Below are positions 34,870-45,114 of a DNA stretch of 64,000 nucleotides, in pieces. Origin of the DNA: Stomoxys calcitrans (Eukaryota; Arthropoda; Insecta; Diptera; Muscidae); contig NC_081553.1 in the NCBI RefSeq assembly GCF_963082655.1, positions 41,893,812 to 41,957,811 of the forward strand, read 5' to 3'. Position 1 is the stretch's first letter; each line of letters starts with the position of its first letter. Below the pieces are notes generated by a model. That model made no database searches. It had not been told where the DNA came from and saw only the letters and a list, made by a program, of their open reading frames with translations. The position numbers were made by a program, and so were the translations under genes.

Positions 34870-35866
34870 GTTTTGAATTTCTGGATGTAATTAGTAGCGG
34901 AAAAGACCGTCCTTGCGAAAAAAAGGATTCTCCCGGTAGTACATGGTCCGATCAGCTACCCACTCGATTACAAAACGGTGTGCGCTTTTAGAAAATCTTG
35001 TATTGCCGACAAACAAACTCAAGTCAAAGATCAGATGACTGATTTCCGAAAAACACACAGCGTGAAAGAATCGATAGAACATCGCCACACAACCCACAAC
35101 GATGTTCAGGGGAAACAATAGTGTTCGAAACCCCACCATCTCCAATCAACAGCAACGTCTGGCTCAGGACACGTTCAAGCAGCACCACAGGGCTCCGCCC
35201 CATATATGCGAATTGTACTCCATCTTCGGCCTTATGTACGTAGTGTATATATTAAGAAAATCAAAGGGAGTCAAAAATCTCTTACACCGCTTAAGAAAGT
35301 TCGTGAATTTGAATGCTTCCTTCGACACTCCGAATACATGTTTTGACAAACGGACATCACAATGAATCTTCATGGTCAGAACATCAAGAGCCTCTGTCTG
35401 CTTGATATTTACACCGTCGGTAGATATTGACGATAGTATAGTGTCAGCAAATCGTTTGTGGGACAACGAACAGCACTGCCTCTTGCGTGCATTAAAATCC
35501 AGTCTCTTCATTCGACTCTACTCAGAAATGACCAGCTAATAGGCGGAGTGAAACGTCCATACTCCGCCTCCTGCCTTTAATCTCTTGAAGACTCGGCCTA
35601 CGGTCGTATGATAATTAAAGACAGAGGTTGCTATCATCCGCGAATGAAAAGATTGGAATCGAAGTCCGACTATGTCAATGAAAATAAGAGATAGAGAGGG
35701 AGAAAGGACAGAGCCTTGTGGTACTCCTGCGTTTAATCTGTATTCGTCAGATGGGAAGCCATCTACAACAAGTCTTATAGTGCGATCTTTGAGAAAATTC
35801 GTATTCCCCCTAGTATTTTGCCCATGGACCCTCATAGCCATTAATCAAGAGGTTTGTCCCCTTTTA
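34870..35866 (-). pseudogene. Jockey-like non-LTR reverse-transcriptase relic
   Basis: Minus-strand pieces appear in correct order. RTIRLVVDGFPSDEYRLNAG then VPQGSVLSPSLSLIFID (35700-35800) is the block just before the catalytic YxDD motif. The YxDD segment itself is decayed. FLKRCKRFLTPFDFLNIYTT then YIRPKMEYNSHIWGGA (35190-35290) is the thumb region. A C-terminal piece with AHRFVIEWVADRT follows (34920-34980). Frameshifts and stops occur throughout; the endonuclease half is missing. The RT motifs and the lack of an RNase H domain at the end fit a Jockey-clade element. Confidence 0.8.
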
Positions 35867-35899
35867 CAATAACATGCTGGACCAATGTCACTTTATATA

Positions 35900-36115
35900 T
35901 TGGGTTGCCCAAAAAGTAATTGCGGATTTTTCATATAGTCGGCGTTGACAAATTTTTTCACAGCTTGTGACTCTGTAATTGCATTCTTTCTTCTGTCAGT
36001 TATCAGCTGTTACTTTTAGCTTGCTTCAGAAAAAAAGTGTAAAAAAAGTTCATTTTTTTATTAAAAATGCATTTACTTTCATTTAAAAAATCCAATTGCT
36101 TTTTCGGCAACCCAA
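35900..36115 (+). mobile_element. Mariner-type MITE, copy 4
   Basis: 216 bp, TA on both sides (35898-35899, 36116-36117), TTGGGTTGCCCAAAAAGTAA at the left and its degenerate complement at the right. An internal deletion removed the ATATTTGATTAAAGT block. Confidence 0.87.
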
Positions 36116-36146
36116 TATATTCATATAGTCAGCTTTACCTTCCGTA

Positions 36147-36460
36147 ATGCAAATTTTGCCCATGAACATTCAACTAGGGAACAGGGGCAAACTTCTCACA
36201 TATCAATGAGTGCAGTCCGATTCAAGTTTTAAGCTCAATTATAAAGGTACTCCTTTTTATAGCCGAGTCTGAAGGGCGTGCCGCAGTGCTACACCTCTTT
36301 GGAGAGAAGTTTTACATGGCCTAGTACCTCACAAATGTTGCCAGCATTAGGAGAAGAAAACCACCACTGAAATTGTTTTTCTGATGGTCTCGCCAGGATT
36401 CGAACCCAGGCGTTCAGCGTCATAGGCGGACATGCTAACCTCTACGCTACGGTGGCCTCC
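36147..36460 (-). mobile_element. tRNA-derived SINE (family 1), copy f
   Basis: One of the best preserved copies. The complement shows GGAGGCCACCGTAGCGTAGAGG, TTAGCATGTCCGCC, B box GGGTTCGAATCC and a full body to TTCATGGGCAAAATTTGC. Confidence 0.88.
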
Positions 36461-36647
36461 GATCTGTAATACGATTATGAAATTCGCAGATTTCACCCCT
36501 GAGGCTAACGGCAACCCGATTTACGTCAGCATTTCACCTGGTTCCGTCAGAGAAGTCGCTGTGAAGGAGACCGACCGAGTCTTTCCACTATCACGACCAT
36601 GACTATAAACCTGTTGACTTCATAACTGGTTTTATGCCACGAAACTT

Positions 36648-36845
36648 TTTTGCAATAGCTTAGGTCACGTTGAAAAGAGGCGAATGAATATCCGCACCAT
36701 GCCACTATGGGCATACCCCCAAGCCAGTATTCGGCTTGTTGTGAGCTCTAAATACTATGAAGTAACCGCGGTAAGAAATTCTTAGTTAGGAATTCCGTGC
36801 TAGTTACAAAATCCTTAATTCCTTTCCATAACACGCCCCTTGCAA
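36648..36845 (-). pseudogene. 3' end of a non-LTR retrotransposon (empty-site paralogue)
   Basis: Matches the 3' UTR of the minus-strand element at 45115-48950: GTTGAAAAGAGG, CCATGCCACTAT.G.CATAC, AAGCCAGTA.TCG, GAATTCCGT.CTA.TTACAAAATCCTTAATT and CACGCCCCT. Here AATACTA runs straight into TGAAGTAACC, whereas the 45-kb copy has a family A element at this point. Confidence 0.75.
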
Positions 36846-36849
36846 TAGG

Positions 36850-38340
36850 TTTATCCTATATACCCTGCACTCTTGACCTTATCCACGCATCAAAATGCCC
36901 ATTACGTAGAACACAATATTTTGCCAAGCACACACAGCACGTTTTGTTACATGTTGTTCTGCCTCAGTGGGACTCTCATTTCTCCTGGCAATTCAATCTG
37001 AGTATGTTTGTGTACACAGGGAATGAAAGGATATCGTATTCTTTCATATACAGTGGAGACTAATTAAAGAAAAAATTCTCTAAAGTCATTGCTATGATTG
37101 ATGGTTTTGAAATGAATTTGTTGAGAAATCAACACATTTTTTTTTTTAAGAGTAACAACATATTTTTAATTGCATTTTCAAATTGCATAGCCTTTTAGAC
37201 TTAAAAATGAAATGCGTTTTTATATTATTTTATAAAAAAGAAATTCTTCATCTTCATCTTCTCCACCACCATAGAACATTCCTTCCCACTGTTGCTTTCC
37301 GTAAAATTGTTAACGGATGCATGACGAATACAGAACAACAGCTACAGCTACAGCTTCACAACAGAATCATTTGCAATTTTATCGGAAATTCAAATGGATT
37401 TTCGTTTGAGTCCTTTACTCGGTGCGTGCACTACGTGTGTGTGTGTGTATGTGTGTTTGCGTATTGGCTTGTATGGATATGATGTTATTTAAGGCAAATA
37501 TTGATTTTTGAAATACATTCATGCTGGCTGGCTGGTGGTGATTGCACAAGCTTACATGCATACAAATTACATATCATCTATTTACACACACACACACACA
37601 CAAACCTATATGTGAATGCTACGGAAAGTATAAGCTTCAAAGTATAACCAGGTGTATGTGAATGCGTGTGTGTGTTTGTGTGGTTATGTTTTAAAATGCA
37701 TTTCTACTTGCTGCATATCCTTTGAATATATGCGGACTGTACTAATATTTGTTGTTGGTTTTTGTTGCTTTCGCTACTGTTGTTGTATCACTGCTGTTGC
37801 TGTCGAATATTGTAAAATATTTTATGAACTGACTTGCCGCCCCATAGATTTTTCCCATGTTTTATAACATACATTTTTAATAAGGTTCCCTCATTCTCAT
37901 TCTCTCCCTCTCTCTTTCTCTCTTACACTCACATGTCTACCAAATGAACATTTAATGAAAGGTAATGAATTCCATAGAAGTCAATATTAAGTACACGCAA
38001 AGTAATTACCTAAATGGTATTTAGTTTGTTACTAAGTTGGGAAAATCTTCATCATCCAAAATCATTGTCGGTTTAGCTAAGATGTTAGAGGTGTATTAGA
38101 AATGACGCTAACGCTAGAGAGTGGATGTTTTGAAAAAAATTCTAACAATAATTTTCAAAATTTCACAACAAACTCAGTAGAACTAAGCCGCCCAGAAAAG
38201 TTTTAGGTGCCAGCCTTACGTTACCGAGAAGGCACTGAAGTTGGTGGAGTAGTTGTAAATGCAGCTAACTTTGATGAGGCGTTTTGTGGCGATGCTAGTG
38301 GGAGATGAGATGGTTGGCAGTGCTGCTGTAGTGGTTCGCA
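36850..38340. other. Unassigned stretch with GT and CA microsatellites
   Basis: Contains an interrupted GT run at 37434-37457 and a CA run at 37584-37602, plus CT-rich sequence near 37895-37925. The open frames here are rich in His, Leu and Gln codons from simple sequence and are not supported as genes. Confidence 0.5.
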
Positions 38341-38353
38341 TAACCCCTTCGAC

Positions 38354-39955
38354 GCCGAAAAGAGCATAAGGGATCGGTTTATATGGGACCTGTATTAGGC
38401 TATCGATCGATGCAGATTATATTGGACACGTTTGTTGAAGGTTATTGGAGAAGCCGTGGTAAGAATTGCGCTCTCAAGAAGTCAAGATCCAAGATCAATA
38501 TATATGACAGCTATATCAGGTTATAAAGGGTGATTTTTTTGAGGTTAGGATTTTCATGCATTAGTATTTGACAGATCACGTGAGATTTCAGACATGGTGT
38601 CAAAGTGAAAGATGCTCAGTATGCTTTGACATTTCATCATGAATAGACTTACTAACGAGCAACGCTTGCAAATCATTGAATTTTATTACCAAAATCAGTG
38701 TTCGGTTCGAAATGTGTTCATTCACCGTAACGTTGCGTCCAACAGCATCTTTGAAAAAATACGGTCCAATGATTCCACCAGCGTACAAACCACACCAAAC
38801 AGTGCATTTTTCGGGATGCATGGGCAGTTCTTGAACGGCTTCTGGTTGCTCTTCACTCCAAATGCGGCAATTTTGCTTATTTACGTAGCCATTCAACCAG
38901 AAATGAGCCTCATCGCTGAACAAAATTTGTCAAAATTTGAACACATTTCGAACCGAACACTGATTTTGGTAATAAAATTCAATGATTTGCAAGCGTTGCT
39001 CGTTAGTAAGTCTATTCATGATGAAATGTCAAAGCATACTGAGCATCTTTCTCTTTGACACCATGTCTGAAATCCCACGTGATCTGGCTTTATCAAGTTA
39101 TATACCGATTTGAACCATTCTTGGCAAAGTTTTTGGAAGTCATAACAGAACAATTTGTGCAAAATTTTAGCCAAATCGGACAAAAATTGAGGCTTCCAGG
39201 GGCTCAAGAAGTCAAGATCCAAGATCGGTTTATATAGCAGCTATATCAAGTTATGGACCAAATTGAACCATACCTAGCACAGTTCTTGGAAGTCATAACA
39301 AAAGACCTTATGGCAAATTTCAGCCAAATCAGATAAGAATTGCACCCTCAAGAGGCCTAAGAAGTCAAGATCCCAGATCGGTTTATATGACAGCTATATC
39401 AGGTTATATACCGATTTAAACCATATTTAGCACAAATGTTGGAAGTCATAACAGAACACTTTATGCAAAATTTTAGCCTAATAGGACAAAAATTGCGGCT
39501 TCCAGTGGCTCAAGAAGTCAAATCGGGGTATCGTTGTATGTGGGAGCTATATCAGGTTAGCGGCCGATTTGGACCGTACTTGGCACATTTGTTGGAATTC
39601 ATAACAAAAAAACCTCATTCAAAATTTCAGCCAAATCGGATGAGAATTGCTTTCTCTATTGGCTCAAGAAGTCAAGATCATAGATAGGTTTATATGGCAG
39701 CTACATCAAGTTATGGACCGATTTGAACCATACTTAGCACAGTTCTTGGAAGTCATAACAAAATGCCTTATGCCAAATTTCAAAATTCGGCTTCCAGAGG
39801 CTCAAAAAGTCAAATCGAGAGATCGGTTTATATGGGAGCTATATCAGGTTATAGACCCATTTGGAACTTACTTGGCACAGTTTAGCCAAATCAGACAAAA
39901 ATGCCAGGGGCTCAAGAAGTTAAATCGGGAGATCGGTTAATATTTCCCAACAGTT
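38354..39955 (+). repeat. Family A array interrupted by a Tc1-like element
   Basis: Family A units lie on both sides of the insertion at 38526-39086. In the right part the GATCGG-equivalent motif falls at 39223, 39376, 39529 and 39683 (steps 153, 153, 154). Blocks are AGCTATATCA.GTTATGGACCGATTTGAACCATAC, AGCACAGTTCTTGGAAGTCATAAC and GCTTCCAGGGGCTCAAGAAGTCAA. Confidence 0.85.
38526..39086. mobile_element. Tc1/mariner-like foldback element, copy 2 (right end lost)
   Basis: Nearly identical to 16708-17304 over the left arm and centre, with TA at 38524-38525. The right arm stops at CCCACGTGATCTG, so the outer 50 or so bases are missing. The centre-to-right-arm junction differs from copy 1: AAAATTTGTCAAAATTTGAA stands where copy 1 has GGTGAATGAA. 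It carries the same catalytic-domain remnant (complement 38600-38923, FSDEAHFW). Confidence 0.85.
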
Positions 39956-40009
39956 GTGGATTTTTTGGTATTCTTTGTAAATAAGCTTGACCTTCTAATC
40001 TAATAAAAT

Positions 40010-40570
40010 TGGAATTTAATTATATATAGCCGCTATATAGACCGATCTTCAAACTTAAAGTCGCGAGGCAATAAATTGATAATTTTTCATCCGATTTCGA
40101 TGAAATTTGGCACAGTGCGTTCTGGTAGACCCTTGCACATTTCTGTGAAGTATGGTTCAGATCGGACTATATTTCGATATAGCTGTCCTATAGACCGACC
40201 ACCCTATCTCCCGATATAGGGTGTTGAGGCCATAAAAAATCCATTTAATACCAGAATTCGATGAAATTTGGCACAGTGAGTTCAGGTAGACCTCTACCAA
40301 TTCTTGTGAAATGTGGTCTAGATCGGATCATGTTTGGATATAGTTGGCATATAGACCGATCTTTCGATTTAGTGTAATGAGCCTATAAAAGGCGCATTTT
40401 TCATACCATTTTGATGAAATTTGGCACAGCAAGTTCTGGTACACCTCTAAACCTTTGTGTCGAACATCGTTCTAATCGGTCTATATTAGGATATAGCTGT
40501 CGTATAGACCGATCTTCCGATATGGAGTATTGAGCCCATAAAAGGAGCATTTTTCATCCGATTTGGTACC
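40010..40570 (-). repeat. Family A2 153-bp tandem array
   Basis: Four degenerate units with TATAGACCGATCTT, GATTTCGATGAAATTTGGCACAGTG, GT.CAGATCGGACTATATTT and CATAAAAGG.GCATTTTTCAT. One unit carries a short insertion, stretching its period to about 161 bp. Confidence 0.8.
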
Positions 40571-40574
40571 CCAG

Positions 40575-40815
40575 TATTGGCCCTAAAAACTATGAATATT
40601 TAGTTCCACTCTCTTTAAGATCCACCCATCTCCGAGATCTGGCGTTTCTGAAAATTAGGGTAAGGGGGAGGGTCCGCCCCCCCCCCCCCCCCCCCCCCTT
40701 AAGATATCAAAAAATGAAGTACCTTTTTTTAACCACGGGCTCATTATGCACCATCTGTGAAAATTTCAAGAAAATCGGTTCAGTTGTTTCTGAGTCTATA
40801 AGGAACATACAAACA
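40575..40815 (-). repeat. Family E end fragment with an expanded C-run
   Basis: Reversed family E terminal blocks: CCACCCATCTCCGAGATCTGG, GGTAAGGGGGAGGGTCCGCC, TCATTATGCACCATCTGTGAAA and AAAATCGGTTCAGTTGTTTC. The GTCCGCCCC block has become a run of about 22 C at 40677-40698. Confidence 0.72.
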
Positions 40816-40817
40816 TA

Positions 40818-41245
40818 AAGGGTGATTTTTTTGAGGTTAGGATTTTCATGCATGGTGTCAAAGAGAAAGATGCTCAGTATGCTTTGACATTTCATCATGA
40901 ATAGACTTACTAACGAGCAACGCTTGCAAATCATTGAATTTTATTACCAAAATCAGTGTTCGGTTCGAAATGTGTTCATTCACCGTAACGTTGCGTCCAA
41001 CAGCATCTTTGAAAAAATACGGTCCAATGATTCCACCAGCGTACAAACCACACCAAACAGTGCATTTTTCGGGATGCATGGGCAGTTCTTGAACGGCTTC
41101 TGGTTGCTCTTCACTCCAAATGCGGCAATTTTGCTTATTTACGTAGCCATTCAACCAGAAATGAGCCTCATCGCTGAACAAAATTTGTCAAAATTTGAAC
41201 ACATTTCGAACCGAACACTGATTTTGGTAATAAAATTCAATGATT
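40818..41245. mobile_element. Tc1/mariner-like foldback element, copy 3 (truncated)
   Basis: TA at 40816-40817. The left arm lacks about 45 bp (from TTAGTATTTGACAG to TTTCAGACA), and the right arm is cut at TTCAATGATT. The centre is the same as in copy 2, including the AAAATTTGTCAAAATTTGAA junction, so copies 2 and 3 are closer to each other than to copy 1. Confidence 0.83.
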
Positions 41246-41279
41246 TTACAAACAAACACAAAATGATTTTTATATATAA

Positions 41280-41975
41280 GATTACTCTATATCGGGAGAT
41301 CGGTATATATGGCACCTATATCCAAATATGGTTCGATCTGGACTACATTTGACAGAAATAGGTAGGGGTCTACCAGAACACACTGTACACATAGTAAATA
41401 GATCTTTTATGGCCTCAATACCCTACATTGGGAGATCGGGCGGTCGATTTATAGGGCATCTATAACCAAGTATAGTCCGATCTGAACCCCACTTCACAGT
41501 AAGGTTCTACCAGAACTCACTGTGCCAAAATTCATTGAAATCGGATGAAAAATTACCAATTTATTGGCTCAAGACTTTAGGTCTTGAGATCGGTCTATAT
41601 AGCGGTTACATATAACTAAAATCCGATTTGATGAGATCAGAAGATTAGATTCATATACAAAGAATACGAAATTATCAAAAATTGTTTGGAAAATGTTTTT
41701 ATACCCAAGATATCTGCAAAAATATAAACAACCAGCTTTTGGGAATAAATGGGTAAATACCCGGGTAAATACCTTTTGGGTATTTACCTATCGCCCATCC
41801 TGCTAGCTTTACGCGTTCGACCGCTATCTTAATTTCGACTAGATATACTCAAAATGTCGAGACGATCAAGAACATACATAGTTGATGGGGTCTTAGATCA
41901 ATATTTCAAAGTGTTACAAACGGAATGATTAGATTAGTATACCCCCATCCTATGGAGGTGGGTATAATAAAGAGC
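41280..41975 (+). repeat. Family A-related array with 3' terminus
   Basis: Units with GGGAGATCGG.ATATATGGCACC, CCAAATATGGTTCGATCTGGAC and CATTGAAATCGGATGAAAAATT lead into the 3' block AAATGTCGAGACGATCAAGAA, TTACAAACGGAATGATTAGATTAG and the terminal TATACCCCCATCCTATGGAGGTGGGTATA (41938-41967). It lacks the 5' motif. Confidence 0.78.
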
Positions 41976-42113
41976 GTATAGCTTTACGTTTTCCAATATT
42001 CGTTTGACATATTATTGAATAGATAGGGGAATGGACTTCACTGGATTTACTTGAAATGTCATGGTGAATATATTGTTACAGGCGGAATTCATGATAGAGT
42101 ATTAATGTTAAAT

Positions 42114-42970
42114 TTGTTTTTATACCCACCACCATAGGATAGGGGGTATATTCATTTAGTCATTCCGTTTGCAACACATCTAAATATCAATTTTCGACCC
42201 TACAAAGTATATATATTTCTGATCTTCGTAAAATTCTAAGACGGTTTAACGATATCCGTGCGTCCGTCCGTTTGTTGATTACAACATCTACATCCTTTAA
42301 AAATTGAGATGTTGAGCTGAAATTTGGCAGAGGCACGTCTTTTTGATGCACGCTGGTTAAGTTCTTGAATGGGCCAAATCGGACCATATTTGGATATAGA
42401 TGCTTTATATAGACCGATCTGCCGATAAAGGGTCTGAAGTCTATAAAAGCTATTTTTTTTATCCGATTTAGCTGAAATTTGAAACAGTGATCAGTTTAAG
42501 GTTTCCAGATATCTAACTAAAATATGGTTCAAATCGGACTATATTTAGATATAGCTGCCATATAGACCGATCTGTCGATAAAGGGTCTGAAGCCTATAAA
42601 AGCATTTTTAGCCTCCCGATATTTAACCTAAATATAGTTCAGATCGGACTATATTTGGATATAACTGCCATATGGACCGATCTCCCGATAAAGGATCTTA
42701 AGCCCCTAAAAACTTTACTTTTTATCCGATTTTCGCTGAAATTTGAAACAGTGAGTAGTTTTAGGCCTCCCAACATAGGACTCAAATATGGTTCTGATCG
42801 GATTATATTTAGATATATTTATTAGACCACACAATATCCGTTCCGAATTTGGGTGCTTAAGTTATTTAATTTTCACTGAATTGTAACGAAAGGGGGTTTA
42901 CATATATAGCCGAGGTGGTGCGTATCCAAAGTTAGGCCCGGCCGAACTTAATGCCTTTTTACTTGTTTGT
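42114..42970 (-). repeat. Family A2 element with both ends, minus orientation
   Basis: Left: TTTTTATACCCACCACCATAGG, GTCATTCCGTTTGCAACACATC. Right: CCGAGGTGGTGCGTATCCAAAG, GCCCGGCCGAACTTAATGCC, TTTTTACTTGTTT. The TACC-ACCACC motif is inverted between the two ends. Inside are about four units with AGATATAGCTGCCATATAGACCGATCTG. It follows a plus-oriented array, giving a second tail-to-tail pair. Confidence 0.83.
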
Positions 42971-42974
42971 TTTC

Positions 42975-44660
42975 TTCTTTTCTTTCAGTATATTTGTTGA
43001 TTTTTTTATATATACATATGTGTGTGTTTTTGCCATTAACTTGTACAAAACTAAATGAAAATGTTTGAGGTCCTTTGTATCACAAAAATTTATTTGTTAA
43101 ATAATTTGAAAAATTTTTCACAAAAACAAAAGTATGTATTTACACATTCAGTTCATTAATATTATTTAAAATTGTTGTTGCTATTGTCATATTTGTAGGC
43201 ACTTTGATGAACACACACAACATACATAGATAGCCAAAGTTTGAATCAATGGATGGAAGTACGGACGGACATGTAAACCAAAACTTCTCTACCTTTCATA
43301 GAGTTATATGAATGCAACACATAAAATGTATATACATTCAATACCAATGTTTATACATATGCAGATGTATATTGGGATCTTTGAATATTTTCAATTAAAA
43401 CGACTGCAAATCAATATTTATCATAAGGCAATATATTTTTACTTTGTTGAAAAGGTAAGCAAGCATATATCAAAGTATTTGATTGGAAACTTGTGAAAAA
43501 TATAAAGTTGATGAAAAACCACAGAGAATACAATACTTCTGTATACTAAATAAATATAAGAAGTTGTAATACCTTCTTACCTTGTTGTTGGATATTGATA
43601 TAAAGAACTAAAGAAGCACATACCTGAAAAGAAAGAGGAGAAAAACATATTAAAAACATATTTTTAATTATAAATTCTATAGGCTATATAAATATTAAAA
43701 TTTAATTTATTTTCTTCACAACCTTGCAAGAGATTTGTTTAAGTTTTCTACTCTTTTTTAAACTAATAATAAAACTTCAAATATGCAATTCATTATAGAA
43801 ACATTTTTCTCTGTTTCTCCATTCCTCAATTATGAGTAACCTTTGGTTTCATGTTATTTAATATATTAAATATATATAAACAAATCCATTAAAATATATA
43901 ATTAATTATACTTCCTGCAACATTTGATCTCTTTCATGTAGCATACTATATTTGCCAAAGAATGAAGAACAAACGAATTATAAGGCGGTATTGAATAAAA
44001 GAACATTTTCTTGTTGTTCTCCACAGAAATGCATAATTTTTTGTGTGGGTTTCATTTGATTTCTATCGAAGAAATGTATTTGCTCTCATGATATTTTGTT
44101 AGTGGCCTTTGTGCTACGTGAGTAGTAGTCCAAATTATATAATTGGCCCAAAGCCAAAGGGGAGAAACCAAAAATGTGTGCTAATAGTCAAACATGGCCA
44201 TGATAAATTTTACCGCATACAAAAAGAGGGGACAATACAAAACTTTATTCGGTGTATTTTGGGGCAATTGTAAATTATAATTCTTTTAAGTACTTTAGAA
44301 TCATTAGCCATAAATTGAAGTGAAATGTCAAAGATAATGGAAGTCAAGGATTTCAAAAGAGTCACAAATAATTATGGAGTATTGCAGAATTACGCTCTTT
44401 AAGTGGTTGGAATAATGAAAGACGCATCGCTCTAAGTTTTATTGAGAGGATTAGTGCTTATGATTCTAAACTCTCGCCGATAAGAAAGGCTCCCTTAATT
44501 GTGCTCGGACACTCGCTGCACAGGCTAACCCAAAAGGCTACACGTCTAGATTTGGAAACGTCAGTCAAAAGGCTGCGATTATATGGAGGGCATCCCTTGC
44601 CCAAAAGAACTAAGGCAAACAATAGTAATATCGGTCCAAGAATCTTAGCTTGCATCCGAT
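42975..44660. other. Unassigned AT-rich stretch
   Basis: Non-repetitive AT-rich DNA. At about 44460-44664 both strands are open over some 65 codons; the plus frame (LSPIRKAPLIVLGHSLHRLT...) has no recognised domain. No gene is supported. Confidence 0.45.
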
Positions 44661-44666
44661 CTTAGA

Positions 44667-44990
44667 TCGCAACCGTGATTTATCGCATCCGTGATTTAAC
44701 GCATCCGTAATTCTATCACATCCGTGATTCTATCGCATCCGTAATTCTATCGCATCCGTGATTCTATCGCATCCGTGATTCTATCGCATCCGTGATTCTA
44801 TCGCATCCGTAATTCTATTGCATCCGTGATTCTATCGCATCTGTGATTCTATCGCATCCGTGATTCTATCGCATCCGTGATTCTATCGCATCCGTAATTC
44901 TATCGCATCCGTGATTCTATCGCAACCGTAATTCTATCGCATCCGTGATTCTATCGCATCCGTGATTCTATCGCATCCGTGATCAGCTCG
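44667..44990 (+). repeat. 17-bp minisatellite 1 (TCTATCGCATCCGTGAT)
   Basis: About 19 tandem units of TCTATCGCATCCGTGAT, with a frequent GTAAT variant. Units at the right edge drift (GATCAGCTCGCATACGCGAC). All variants keep the 17-bp period. Confidence 0.92.
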
Positions 44991-45114
44991 CATACGCGAC
45001 TGGATCGCATTCTTAGCCGGACGTAAATTACTTGTTGTCCAATACGGCCTTCCCCTGCTGGAGATCTTTTTAATCCGTAGACCTTGTAGTAGTGGCACTT
45101 GAAATACTAAATAT

